The notes below the pieces were generated by a model. The model made no database searches. It saw only the letters and a program-made list of their open reading frames with translations, and was not told the DNA's origin. Shown piece after piece: positions 43,933 to 51,552 of a stretch of 64,000 nt of DNA. Position 1 is the stretch's first letter. Each line of letters starts with the position of its first letter. This stretch comes from Novosphingobium sp. HII-3. GTDB lineage: Bacteria > Pseudomonadota > Alphaproteobacteria > Sphingomonadales > Sphingomonadaceae. The position numbers and the translations under genes were made by a program. The stretch lies in the NCBI RefSeq assembly GCF_002916655.1, contig NZ_PPSM01000004.1, positions 1 through 64,000 on the forward strand, in the 5' to 3' direction.

Positions 43933-44906
43933 CAGGGCCGGCTAAACGGGTTGCCCCCATACCAACACCGCTCAATCGAGAGGTGGAATACCTCGACGTG
44001 CAACGCTCCCCGACCGTTCTGTGCTATGGCGTCGGGGTCGATTCAACCGCTCTGCTGATCGAGCTGGTCAGCCAAGGGCGGAAGCCCGATCTCGTGCTGA
44101 CGGCCGACCCCGGTGCTGAGAAGCCGGAAACCTACGCCTACCTCGATCTCATGCGAGATTGGATGAAGCAGCGCGATATTGAGTTCCATGTCGTTCGCTA
44201 CGTAACCAAACGATTCAAGAACTACCCACCCTACGCCGATCTTGCAGGTTCTCTCCTGACGAACGGATGCCTCCCGAGCATCGCGTTTGGGCGTTCCTCT
44301 TGTTCGCTAAAATACAAAGCTGCTCCGCAAGAGTCATTCATCAAGACTTGGAAACCGGCGATCGATGCCTGGGCACGAGGCGACAAGGTAATCCGCTACA
44401 TAGGCTACGATGCCGGGAAACGAGATAGCCAACGCTACTCCCATGCGGTGACGATCGAGGATCCGCTGTTCGACAACAGCTATCCCCTTCGCCTCTGGGG
44501 ATGGGACCGCGAAGCATGTGAAAACCGTATTCGCGCCGAGGGTCTACCGGTGCCTCCGAAATCGAGTTGTGTTTTCTGTACCGCGATGAAGCCAGACGAG
44601 GTGCGCGCTCTACCGGACTACTGGCTACGTATGATCGTGCTCATCGAAGCTCGCGCCGCTCCGCGATTACGAACGGTTGAAGGCCTTTGGCGGCGCGCGA
44701 CGCGAACCAGGCCTGGTCGCATGACAGACTTCATCCGCACCGAGAAGCTGCTCCCTGAAGCCGATATCGAAGCAATCATTGCCTCAGCGCCAACATCACT
44801 CGTCCGCTTCCAGGAACAGGCATCACACCAACCCGTAGAGGCGCGGCCCACGCTCGAAACATGGCTGGAGAGGTTCCACACGCAAGACGGGCGGATCACG
44901 GCGTGA
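43929..44906 (+). CDS. PP-loop protein, PAPS-reductase/adenine-alpha-hydrolase type
   Basis: The 325-residue protein has a PP-loop variant (GVGVDSTALL, residues 34-43) in place of SGGxDS, plus ADPGAEKPETY, as in PAPS-reductase-domain proteins. Cysteines in GRSSCSLKYK and SSCVFCTAMKP (CxxC) could hold a metal or cluster. Such ATP-activating enzymes sulfurate, amidate or cyclise bases; DndC and QueC are relatives by fold. It does not fit sulfate assimilation in this context. Its location a few genes from the TGT-like enzyme is suggestive of nucleic-acid modification but is not proof. Confidence 0.75.
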   Translation: MTGPAKRVAPIPTPLNREVEYLDVQRSPTVLCYGVGVDSTALLIELVSQGRKPDLVLTADPGAEKPETYAYLDLMRDWMKQRDIEFHVVRYVTKRFKNYPPYADLAGSLLTNGCLPSIAFGRSSCSLKYKAAPQESFIKTWKPAIDAWARGDKVIRYIGYDAGKRDSQRYSHAVTIEDPLFDNSYPLRLWGWDREACENRIRAEGLPVPPKSSCVFCTAMKPDEVRALPDYWLRMIVLIEARAAPRLRTVEGLWRRATRTRPGRMTDFIRTEKLLPEADIEAIIASAPTSLVRFQEQASHQPVEARPTLETWLERFHTQDGRITA

Positions 44907-44938
44907 TGCGTCATCTTCCAGTTCGCGCGAGCGAACCG

Positions 44939-44988
44939 GAGCAAAGGGGAGAGGGACAGATGAGGCGCACCAACCGAAAGGAACGGCC
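44939..44988 (+). promoter_or_regulatory. Polypurine leader (weak hairpin)
   Basis: The purine tract GAGCAAAGGGGAGAGGGACA lies at about 44938-44957, ahead of the gene at 44989. Pairing between GGC and GCC around the Shine-Dalgarno AAAGGAA is possible but weak. It is included because the purine tract matches the better leaders. Confidence 0.4.
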
Positions 44989-45345
44989 ATGCTTCAGTCA
45001 CAGACGAACCCTATCGATACCATAGCGCGCCTCAACGATCGCGCTCGTCTCGGTCTCGATCGAACATCCAAGATCATGATGACATCCAATCTGCTGGCCA
45101 AATTGTCGGATGGATCGCCAATCGGTCGGGTTGTTGCACAAGCCAAAGCCATGAAGGCCGCGCGGAGTTGCACTTTCAAAGACGACTCACCCGAGCGTGA
45201 TTTCGCCAGCTTCGAAATCGAAGGCGTGAAAGCGTTTTTGAAGGTCGACTACTTCGATGTGAACCTTCAGTTCGGTTCCGAAGATCCCGCCGACGCATCA
45301 ATCACGCGGCGTGTAGTGACCATCATGGCAGCGGAGGATTACTGA
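44989..45345 (+). CDS. Unknown small protein
   Basis: The 118-residue product starts with AAAGGAACGGCC ahead of ATG 44989. The sequence is mixed alpha/beta and ends in the acidic VTIMAAEDY. No family is recognised. The TGA overlaps the ATG of the next (split) gene. Confidence 0.6.
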   Translation: MLQSQTNPIDTIARLNDRARLGLDRTSKIMMTSNLLAKLSDGSPIGRVVAQAKAMKAARSCTFKDDSPERDFASFEIEGVKAFLKVDYFDVNLQFGSEDPADASITRRVVTIMAAEDY

Positions 45346-45480
45346 TGCGGCGCATCAAACCCGCCAGACCACGTGCCAAACGGCAGATCGACGAAGCCTT
45401 GCAACTGATGCGTCAGGCCCGCAGACTGCTTCGCGAAGCTGGAGCACCCAAGGCAACGCAGAAGATAAACTTCGCGATTA
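45345..45480 (+). pseudogene. 5' fragment of a small gene split by IS630
   Basis: Starting at ATG 45345 (overlapping the preceding stop), the frame encodes 45 codons (MRRIKPARPRAKRQ and on) and is broken at the TA target 45479-45480. Removing the IS and one TA restores a 65-residue basic helical protein that ends SAEGARRHCDRRPMISEPL. Confidence 0.75.
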
Positions 45481-46532
45481 GAGCGGTTTCCATTCATTCC
45501 GGTTCATAGCCGCATGATTTGAAGTAGTTTGCACATTCGTCGGGCTTGAAGATATCGACGAGCCTGCCGATCAGGTCCCACAGGCCGCTGACGGTGCGCT
45601 CTCCTGCCTTGCGGAGCATGGCCTTGAGCCGGGAGAAGGCCTTTTCGATTGGATTGAAGTCCGGGCTGTATGGCGGGAGGAAGCGCAGGGTCGCGCCGGC
45701 AGCTTCGATCCTTTCCTTCACGGCGGCCCGTTTGTGGCTCGAGAGGTTGTCCATGATGACCACGTCGCCGGGACGCAGTTCGGGCACCAGCACCTGGGCG
45801 ACATAGGCTTCGAACCAGTCGCCGTTGATCGGCCCGTCCAGCACCATCGGCGCGACCATGCCATCCATGCGCAGGCCCGCGACCAGCGTGGTGGTCTTGC
45901 GGTGGCCGTGCGGGAAGCCCATCCGCAGCCGCTCGCCCTTCCGGCAGCGGCCATGGCTGCGGGTCATGTTGGTGGCGGTCCACGTCTCGTCGATGAAGAC
46001 GAGGCGTTCGGGTTCGAGGTCGATCTGGCCGTCGAACCAATGCTGCCGTTGCCTCAGGACGTCGGGACGGTCCTGCTCGATCGCGTGACCGGTCTTTTTT
46101 TGCGCGTGATCCCGTGACGCACGAAGAAGCGATGCACCGTGCCGATACCGACCGGGGCCCCACGCTCGATCAGCCGCGCCTGAACCTCGACCAAGGTCAT
46201 GTCGCCCTGCTCGGCGATCAGTTCCCGAATGAAGCCGCCGTGCGCTTCGATCTTACCTGAATGCCGGTCACCGCCGCGCGGCTTGGCAACGGCCCGGCCA
46301 TGCTCCAACGCAAGCCGTCGCCAGCGGATCGCGCTCGACACGCTGACCCCGAAGCGGGCCGCTGCCGCATGGCAACTCAGCCCACCATCAATCGCTGCGA
46401 CAACTCGGTCCCGAAGATCCTGTGATAGCGTTCGTGCCATCCATGCTGGCCTCCTGCCACCAGCAGGAAGGCTGAATCACAACGGCGCCGCGAAGGGAAT
46501 CCCTGACGAGTCAGATCGTGTGGAAACCGCTC
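45481..46532. mobile_element. IS630-family insertion sequence
   Basis: The 1052-bp element has inverted repeats beginning GAGCGGTTTCCA at each end. It is flanked by TA duplications at 45479-45480 and 46533-46534, the expected IS630/Tc1 target. It carries one transposase in two overlapping frames on the minus strand. Confidence 0.93.
45494..46440 (-). CDS. IS630 transposase made by -1 frameshifting
   Basis: Frame A (46440 to about 46095) encodes the helix-turn-helix domains (DLRDRVVAAIDGGLSCHAAA). A run of seven A residues on the coding strand near 46090-46105 allows a -1 shift into frame B, which runs to 45494. Frame B encodes the DDE domain: FIDETW, then MDNLSSHK and NPIEKAFSRLK. Without the shift, frame A ends at 46054. 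This arrangement is usual in IS630 elements, so it is probably functional and not a mutation. Confidence 0.88.
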
Positions 46533-46534
46533 TA

Positions 46535-46596
46535 GCAGCGCTGAAGGCGCGCGCCGACATTGCGATCGCAGACCGATGATCTCGGAGCCATTATAA
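46535..46596 (+). pseudogene. 3' fragment of the small gene split by IS630
   Basis: This is the continuation of the frame from 45480, ending at TAA 46594-46596. It encodes the last 20 residues of the interrupted 65-residue protein, only two bases before the next start codon. Confidence 0.7.
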
Positions 46597-46597
46597 A

Positions 46598-46822
46598 ATG
46601 ACCCACACTGATCGAGCGGGCGAGAGGATCGCCCAACACACAGAAACAGGCGCGATTGCTGCTGGCTATACCTCAGCCGTAATCGCGGATTGCTCGATGC
46701 ATACACTCGAGTTGCTGATCAAACCCGATGCCAATCTTGATAGCCGCTTTAGGGCCTATGACCGCAACGAGGGCGAAATGATCACGGTCAATGGCTGGAT
46801 GTTCAGCATCAGCCCTATGTAG
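46598..46822 (+). CDS. Unknown small protein
   Basis: The 74-residue product starts one base after the stop of the split gene, so it was probably coupled to it; the IS630 insertion may now be polar on it. It opens MTHTDRAGERIAQHTETG. Its last bases lie at the left edge of the 689-bp direct repeat. No family is recognised. Confidence 0.5.
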   Translation: MTHTDRAGERIAQHTETGAIAAGYTSAVIADCSMHTLELLIKPDANLDSRFRAYDRNEGEMITVNGWMFSISPM

Positions 46823-46940
46823 ACCTGTGACCGGCTAACGCCGCACCTTTCTCTTTTCCATTCTCACTGCTGGCGCCTGTCACGCCTCGCCTTTGGCGTG
46901 GCGGATACGCGCGTTCGCGCGGGCCGGGCCGGAAGGGCCC

Positions 46941-47006
46941 GGGGGAGGAGGGGGAAGGAGGATGGTGGGTCCGGACAATGGGTTCGGGCGTACCAGGAGA
47001 AGTGGC
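46941..47006 (+). promoter_or_regulatory. Polypurine-hairpin leader 7
   Basis: The purine tract GGGGGAGGAGGGGGAAGGAG (from 46941) is followed by a 10-position stem, GGTGGGTCCG (46964-46973) with CGGGCGTACC (46985-46994), one mismatch and two G-U pairs. The 3' arm runs into AGGAGAAG, the ribosome site of ATG 47007. An identical copy lies at 49154-49219. Confidence 0.7.
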
Positions 47007-47507
47007 ATGAGCATGAACATTGGCAATCTGAAGCTGAACGAGCAGGGCACTCCGGTTGGTCGCATCGTGACGCTGGGCTTCAACGCGGTTGTCGCACTGC
47101 GCGAGGTCATCTCGAACAACGACAAGGCACCCGCCTTCGACGTGATGGGCCTTTCGGCCGATCGCCGGACCTGGGTGAAGATCGGCGCGCTGTGGGAATA
47201 CTCGGCCAACGGATCGGGCGAGAGCTTCTACTCAGGCCGTCTCGACGATCCGAGCCTCGAGAAGGCCCTTGATGTGGCCATGTTCCGGCAGGAGGACGGC
47301 AGTTTCAACGTCAGCTGGCGGCGCCCGCAGCGCAAGCGTGAAATGCCCGTCACGGGCAGCGACAACGCCCTCCCGCCGATGCCGCCCGCCGGTCTCGACG
47401 ACGATCACGCACCCGCACAGGCACCGGCAGGCGACGGCCTCGGGGAAAGCACCGCTCCCGCTCCCGGCAAGGTGCGCGGCAAGCAGAAGGAGCCCGAAAA
47501 CGCCTGA
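47007..47507 (+). CDS. DUF736 family protein, copy 1
   Basis: The start at 47007 (AGGAG nine bases upstream) gives 166 residues. The DUF736 domain covers about residues 1-110 (MNIGNLKLNEQGTPVGRI, FDVMGLSADRRTWVKIGALW, then MFRQEDGSFNVSWRRP), followed by a Pro/Ala-rich tail. DUF736 genes are frequent on alphaproteobacterial plasmids near single-strand establishment genes; the function is unknown. A nearly identical paralogue lies 2.2 kb downstream. Confidence 0.9.
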   Translation: MSMNIGNLKLNEQGTPVGRIVTLGFNAVVALREVISNNDKAPAFDVMGLSADRRTWVKIGALWEYSANGSGESFYSGRLDDPSLEKALDVAMFRQEDGSFNVSWRRPQRKREMPVTGSDNALPPMPPAGLDDDHAPAQAPAGDGLGESTAPAPGKVRGKQKEPENA

Positions 47508-47553
47508 CACCGATACCGGCCGGCGCCTTCCTCCAGCGTCGGCCGACCCCATC

Positions 47554-47588
47554 GGCTCGCCACTCACCTGAGCGGCGAGCCTTTTTTT
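47554..47588 (+). terminator. Rho-independent terminator
   Basis: GGCTCGCC (47554-47561) and GGCGAGCC (47574-47581) form a perfect 8-bp stem followed by seven T residues. It ends the first DUF736 unit. The second copy lacks this terminator, because the repeat ends 45 bp before it. Confidence 0.88.
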
Positions 47589-47625
47589 GCGCAATGCTCT
47601 CACGCACCAGGCCACTGATCAAAGG

Positions 47626-47668
47626 CGAGAGGGAGGGAAGGGCTGAACCGGAAAGAAAGGAGAAGACG
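47626..47668 (+). promoter_or_regulatory. Polypurine leader (no clear hairpin)
   Basis: The tract GCGAGAGGGAGGGAAGGG at about 47625-47642 is followed by GAAAGAAAGGAGAAG, which includes the Shine-Dalgarno for ATG 47669. It matches the purine part of the other leaders; no convincing stem is seen. Confidence 0.45.
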
Positions 47669-48415
47669 ATGCCCTACACCGTCGACATCGGCGCCGTACC
47701 GTACAACGAAGATTGCGCCCAACTAGGCCAGACACAGAACTTTGACACCATCAACCAGATGGAGGTCAGGCTCTATCGTGCCGCAATCATCGCTGTCCAT
47801 GGCGTTCCCCCTGAAGGGGTAACCCTTCGCTCCAAGGCGAACCGGCACGACTTTGGAACCTACCGCGAATTGGTCGCCGAAATCACCGATGCCGCCCAGG
47901 ATGACCCGGTTGCAACCGAGTACATCAACAAAGTCGAAGACGGAGTTCCATCCTGGCTCAGTGCCGGGTTTGCTCCGCCGATCCAATACGGATCGGATGG
48001 AACCGCTGATCTGGGAGGTCGAACTTTCGACGAGATCGTCCGCGGCGCGATGATGACGACAAGGGCGCGGGACGATGGATCGTTTTTCCCGAAGAACAAC
48101 GAAACTTTGCACGGCAACCTGAGAGCCGGGTTCCCCGAACTTGTGCCAGACTGCCTGAAGGATAGCATATCCGGCTGCGAAACTGCCGAACAGACAACCG
48201 ACGCTTCCGCACCATGTGTGCTCACCGTCCTGACGGCGATCGCCGGCGTAATCGACATGAGCAATCCCGACCATCCCACCTTTGCAGATAGCGCCGCGGA
48301 TTGCCTCGACGAGCTCCTACGCCACGAAGCCGACATTCGCGCTCTGATTGCCCGGGCTGAAGGCTATCGGACCTCCTGCAAATCCGCCCCAGCATCACAA
48401 CCTCAAGAGGGATGA
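47669..48415 (+). CDS. Unknown protein
   Basis: The start at 47669 (MPYTVDIGAVPYNEDCAQLG) has AAGGAG upstream. The product is 248 residues and soluble, with a helical N-terminal domain that includes AVHGVPPEGVTLRSKANRHD and a helical C-terminus with DCLDELLRHEADIRAL. No family is recognised. The stop overlaps the start of the next gene. Confidence 0.65.
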   Translation: MPYTVDIGAVPYNEDCAQLGQTQNFDTINQMEVRLYRAAIIAVHGVPPEGVTLRSKANRHDFGTYRELVAEITDAAQDDPVATEYINKVEDGVPSWLSAGFAPPIQYGSDGTADLGGRTFDEIVRGAMMTTRARDDGSFFPKNNETLHGNLRAGFPELVPDCLKDSISGCETAEQTTDASAPCVLTVLTAIAGVIDMSNPDHPTFADSAADCLDELLRHEADIRALIARAEGYRTSCKSAPASQPQEG

Positions 48416-48783
48416 CGATGCTTCGCACCGCCAATCGGGCATCGGTTCCCGCCACAGAAAGGGATGAAGTTGCGCATCAGCTACGCTTGATGCGCGATCG
48501 CCGTGAGGAGAACAGGGTGCGCCTGCGCACCCTGCAGTTGCGCCTCACTCATGCAGCCGAGGCAGACACGCGCACATGCCGGAATCTGCCAACCACCTTC
48601 GGGCGTCACGCAAGCGACTGGACGAGGCAGCATGAAGCACATTTCCAGCGCAGGCTCGGTGAATTGCGCCTTGATGCCCGAAATGAAATCGGTGCCATCG
48701 AGCGCAAGATCGAACGACAAACCAAGGCTATTGCAGCCTTCCACTTGAAGAACGCGCCCCGGCGAAATCCCCACCAGTCCTAA
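48412..48783 (+). CDS. Unknown basic helical protein
   Basis: The 123-residue product is strongly basic and predicted as long helices or a coiled coil (VAHQLRLMRDRREENRVRL, IGAIERKIERQTKAIAAF). ATGs at 48412 and 48418 are both possible after AAGAGGG. It could bind nucleic acid. No family is recognised. Confidence 0.6.
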   Translation: MTMLRTANRASVPATERDEVAHQLRLMRDRREENRVRLRTLQLRLTHAAEADTRTCRNLPTTFGRHASDWTRQHEAHFQRRLGELRLDARNEIGAIERKIERQTKAIAAFHLKNAPRRNPHQS

Positions 48784-48821
48784 GCTGTTGACCCGACGCG
48801 CGGCCTTGCCACTATGCCGGT

Positions 48822-49043
48822 ATGGCGCAGGACAAGGAAACGATCGAGACAAGCCTTGGCAAAGTGTGGATCACCCGTTTCGATAACGGGGATGTCTCGA
48901 TCTGGACACCACCTGGATCACCACAGGCCAATGCCGTCGCCGAGATCATTGACGGACGCGCAGCCTGGAAGCCCAAGTACCGCGCCTGGTTCGTTCCGCC
49001 GATTCATGCCGAGCCGTTGCTAGCCGACATCGAAGACCTGTGA
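48822..49043 (+). CDS. Unknown small protein
   Basis: The 73-residue product (MAQDKETIETSLGKVWITRF and on) has a compact beta-rich look with conserved-looking Trp residues and a PKYRAW stretch. Its last codons form the left edge of the second direct repeat. The fit of length and charge is good but no family is recognised. Confidence 0.55.
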   Translation: MAQDKETIETSLGKVWITRFDNGDVSIWTPPGSPQANAVAEIIDGRAAWKPKYRAWFVPPIHAEPLLADIEDL

Positions 49044-49153
49044 CCGGCTAACGCCGCACCTTTTTCTTTTCCACTCCCACTGCTGACGCCTGTCACGCCT
49101 CGCCTTTGGCGTGGCGGATACGCGCGTTCGCGCGGGCCGGGCCGGAAGGGCCC

Positions 49154-49219
49154 GGGGGAGGAGGGGGAAGGAGGATGGTGGGTCCGGACAATGGGTTCGG
49201 GCGTACCAGGAGAAGTGGC
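49154..49219 (+). promoter_or_regulatory. Polypurine-hairpin leader 8
   Basis: Duplicate of the leader at 46941-47006. Purine tract, hairpin (49177-49207) and AGGAG site before ATG 49220 are unchanged, while base changes have collected elsewhere in the repeat. Confidence 0.7.
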
Positions 49220-49720
49220 ATGAGCATGAACATTGGCAATCTGAAGCTGAACGAGCAGGGCACTCCGGTTGGTCGCATCGTGACGCTGGGCTTCAACGCG
49301 GTTGTCGCACTGCGCGAGGTCATCTCGAACAACGACAAGGCACCCGCCTTCGACGTGATGGGCCTTTCGGCCGATCGCCGGACCTGGGTGAAGATCGGCG
49401 CGCTGTGGGAATACTCGGCCAACGGATCGGGCGAGAGCTTCTACTCAGGCCGTCTCGACGATCCGAGCCTCGAGAAGGCCCTTGATGTGGCCATGTTCCG
49501 GCAGGAGGACGGCAGCTTCAACGTCAGCTGGCGGCGCCCGCAGCGCAAGCGCGAAATGCCCGTCGCGGGCGGCGACAACGCCCTCCCGCCGATGCCGCCG
49601 GCCGGTCTCGACGACGATCACGTACCCACACAGACGCCGGCAGGCGATGGCCTCGGGGAAAGCACCGCTCCGGCTCCAGGCAAGGCGCGTGGCAAGCAGA
49701 AAGAGCCCGAAAACGCCTGA
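49220..49720 (+). CDS. DUF736 family protein, copy 2
   Basis: The 166-residue protein is almost identical to the product of 47007-47507. Differences are confined to the Pro/Ala-rich tail (for example VAGGDN for VTGSDN, and VPTQTPAGDG for APAQAPAGDG). The core domain is unchanged. The duplication is therefore recent or under purifying selection. Confidence 0.9.
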   Translation: MSMNIGNLKLNEQGTPVGRIVTLGFNAVVALREVISNNDKAPAFDVMGLSADRRTWVKIGALWEYSANGSGESFYSGRLDDPSLEKALDVAMFRQEDGSFNVSWRRPQRKREMPVAGGDNALPPMPPAGLDDDHVPTQTPAGDGLGESTAPAPGKARGKQKEPENA

Positions 49721-49736
49721 CATTGCACTAACCCCG

Positions 49737-49758
49737 CGCCGGGCAGCGATGCCCGGCG
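49737..49758 (+). promoter_or_regulatory. Strong GNRA-loop hairpin upstream of 49785 gene
   Basis: CGCCGGGCA pairs perfectly with TGCCCGGCG around a GCGA tetraloop. No T run follows, so a plain terminator is unlikely. A second small inverted repeat (GTAC, CCCTT, GTAC) lies between it and the GGAG ribosome site. It may be a leader structure or an attenuator. Confidence 0.55.
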
Positions 49759-49784
49759 TACCCCTTGTACGGAGTACCAATCGC

Positions 49785-50117
49785 ATGACCCCACAAGTTG
49801 CCGCCCTGCGCATCGGCCGCAGCATCCAGAGCGTCGAAACCGACATGGACAACCTGCTCGCCAGCGCGAGCACGCTCCTGATCGAGATGGTCCGCGCCCG
49901 GGTCGCCACCAACGTCGAAGCTCATACGATGCAGCGTCCAATGGCTCGGGTCGCTAACCTGCAGCGCAGCCTGATCGAGGCTCGTTCCGAGCTCGTGCGC
50001 GCTCATAGCGACTTATCCGGCCTTGCCGTGAAAATGGATATCGGCTTCCAGTGTCCTGTGAGCGCATCTCTTGGCGACAACGAAGTTGCCGACGAACGCG
50101 AAGCCGCAGTCGCCTGA
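49785..50117 (+). CDS. Unknown small helical protein
   Basis: The start at 49785 (MTPQVAALRIGRSIQSVETD) has CGGAG upstream. The predicted product is 110 residues and all helical, with heptad-like Leu spacing (LLASASTLLIEMVRARVATN). It follows the second DUF736 gene and its pattern is typical of small plasmid proteins of unknown role. Confidence 0.65.
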   Translation: MTPQVAALRIGRSIQSVETDMDNLLASASTLLIEMVRARVATNVEAHTMQRPMARVANLQRSLIEARSELVRAHSDLSGLAVKMDIGFQCPVSASLGDNEVADEREAAVA

Positions 50118-50287
50118 ACCGCATACCGAGGCGCGACAGTCCTCGGTCCGCTCATCAGGGGTTCTGATGTTCGCCTGAGATCCCAGGGCCAAAATCGGGA
50201 TTGAGGACCGCGACTAGCCTCAAGCGCGCGGGTTCGGTCCAACACACAAGCGCTCCCCTAGCCGACGTGAGCCCCCCGCGTCGGCGG

Positions 50288-50331
50288 AAAGACCCGCCCA
50301 ACCGGATCCCCTACCGGTGTGGCGGGTCTTT
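50288..50331. terminator. Long inverted repeat, probable terminator
   Basis: AAAGACCCGCC (50288-50298) pairs perfectly with GGCGGGTCTTT (50321-50331), and an inner ACCGG/CCGGT pair extends the stem. The A and T runs at the outer ends let it work in both directions. It lies in the 320-bp gene-free stretch 50118-50437, which otherwise has only a small CCGAGG/CCTCGG hairpin at 50127-50147 and the relBE operator. Confidence 0.65.
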
Positions 50332-50401
50332 CCATTTATTCCGCTTCGCGGATTATCCGGTGCGGCCAAGTCGCTCGCACTTCACATCGGATTGTGATAC
50401 A

Positions 50402-50419
50402 GTGAATACGTGTATTCAC
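50402..50419. promoter_or_regulatory. Probable RelB operator
   Basis: GTGAATA and TATTCAC form an inverted repeat with a four-base centre (CGTG), 18 bases before the antitoxin start. RHH antitoxins autoregulate by binding such palindromes. Confidence 0.65.
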
Positions 50420-50437
50420 GCTTGGAGTTCTCGTCCC

Positions 50438-50665
50438 ATGGCTACTTCCATCAGGCTCGCACCTGAGATCGAACAGCGCCTCGATCGCCTCGCCGCCACG
50501 ACGGGGCGCAGCAAGGCCTTCTACCTGCGCGAGATCATCGAGCGAGGCATCGAGGACATGGAGGATGTCTATCTCGCCCAGAAGGTGCTCGAGGACGTTC
50601 GCGCCGGCCGCGAAACGACGAGCTCACTAGACGAAGTGGAGAAGCGCCTTGGCTTGGCGGATTGA
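50438..50665 (+). CDS. relB: RelB-like RHH antitoxin
   Basis: The start at 50438 gives 75 residues. The N-terminal RHH ([40 protein letters not shown]) is followed by a short toxin-binding tail. It overlaps the toxin gene by 17 bases, the usual order. Neutralisation of the toxin gives plasmid stabilisation by post-segregational killing. Confidence 0.88.
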   Translation: MATSIRLAPEIEQRLDRLAATTGRSKAFYLREIIERGIEDMEDVYLAQKVLEDVRAGRETTSSLDEVEKRLGLAD

Positions 50666-50915
50666 ACTCACCACCAGCGCCGAGAAGTCCCTCTCCAAAC
50701 TGGACCGAACCGCCGCCAGGCGCATCACCACCTTCCTGCGCGAACGCATCGCCAGCGGCGCTGACCCTCGATCGAGCGGGAAAGCGCTCGCTGGTCAGCT
50801 CGCGGGGCTGTGGCGCTACCGAGTGGGCGATTACCGGCTGATCTGCCAGATCGAGGACGGCAAGCTGGTGATCCTTGTGCTCACCGTCGGGCATCGCAGC
50901 GACATCTACCGGTAA
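50649..50915 (+). CDS. relE: RelE/ParE-superfamily toxin
   Basis: The 88-residue protein opens with [20 protein letters not shown] and has the conserved core [43 protein letters not shown] split around its beta sheet. The C-terminal GHRSDIYR is the RelE family ending. It probably cleaves ribosome-bound mRNA. The short overlap with relB supports a type II toxin-antitoxin pair. Confidence 0.9.
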   Translation: MAWRIELTTSAEKSLSKLDRTAARRITTFLRERIASGADPRSSGKALAGQLAGLWRYRVGDYRLICQIEDGKLVILVLTVGHRSDIYR

Positions 50916-51552
50916 GCAGCACCGGGGCCGCTTTGCTCCTGCACGGGCACCCCGCCAACGAAGCGATAAGGCGCAGTGCACCTCCTTCGCGAAGGTAGAG
51001 GCCTCGCGATCGACGATATGCCTACAAGGCGTGCGCTTGAAGGCATCGTTGCTCACGGCCCAGGGCATGGACGCAGCCGGTCACCGCAGCGCCCTTCAAA
51101 GTGGTTGCGCACATCCCATGCCGAACAGTGAGGTGGAACCCGCGACCGCGTCCTTGACGGGGTAGCCGGCAATTCTTCCAGCTTCGCCGCCGGCGTGGGC
51201 GCCAGTCGTTCACGCTGGACGGGCAAGCCCGATGACGCTGGCTGTCCCGAGGGGCGATCGCAAGCGATGGGGCCCTTGCGGCTTTGAGACGAGCCGGGCG
51301 AGGTCGTTCTTTTCCGGCACCAGCCACCAGAGAGATCCGGTGGTCCGACCGCCTCGGTAGTGCCCCTTGCCCCTGTTCGCAAACCTGCCCAACCCCGGCG
51401 TCACGGGCCGTGTTGCCCGCTGCGCGGGCTGCCCGCACCACCCCGCTCCTTAGGGGTTCCCCTTCGCTTCGCTCCGGTGGGCCGGCCTGCGCCCAGGGGC
51501 TCAACAGGGGCACCGGCGGACGAACCACCGGATCAACTGGAGGCTTAGGAAA
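50916..51552. other. Gene-free stretch upstream of ssb
   Basis: These 637 bp between relE and ssb hold no frame with convincing start, length and composition. The long minus-strand frame crossing it continues through ssb and is a GC-rich shadow. GC-rich palindromic stretches (for example around 51415-51500) suggest decayed or structured non-coding DNA. No clear promoter was found. Confidence 0.5.

Larger units (their letters stand above)
46821..47509. repeat. Direct repeat copy 1 (leader plus DUF736 gene)
   Basis: This 689-bp stretch is nearly identical to 49034-49722, with a constant offset of 2213 bp and only scattered substitutions, mostly in the last 200 bp and the first 60 bp. It contains the whole leader and DUF736 gene, so it is a gene duplication. 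Recombination between the copies would delete 2213 bp. Confidence 0.9.
49034..49722. repeat. Direct repeat copy 2 (leader plus DUF736 gene)
   Basis: Partner of 46821-47509, with the same boundaries relative to the gene. Both copies begin at AGACCTGTGACCGG within or at the end of an upstream gene and end just after the DUF736 stop codon. Confidence 0.9.

Noticed and set aside
46054..46163. Apparent frameshift mutation in the IS630 transposase
   Set aside because: The break is at an A7 slippery run in the position used for programmed -1 frameshifting in this family, and both frames are otherwise intact.
51110..51170. Stretch resembling a piece of 5S rRNA (CCCATGCCGAACAGTGAGG)
   Set aside because: Only a short segment matches in memory, the flanking helices needed for 5S rRNA are not seen, and there is no rRNA operon context.
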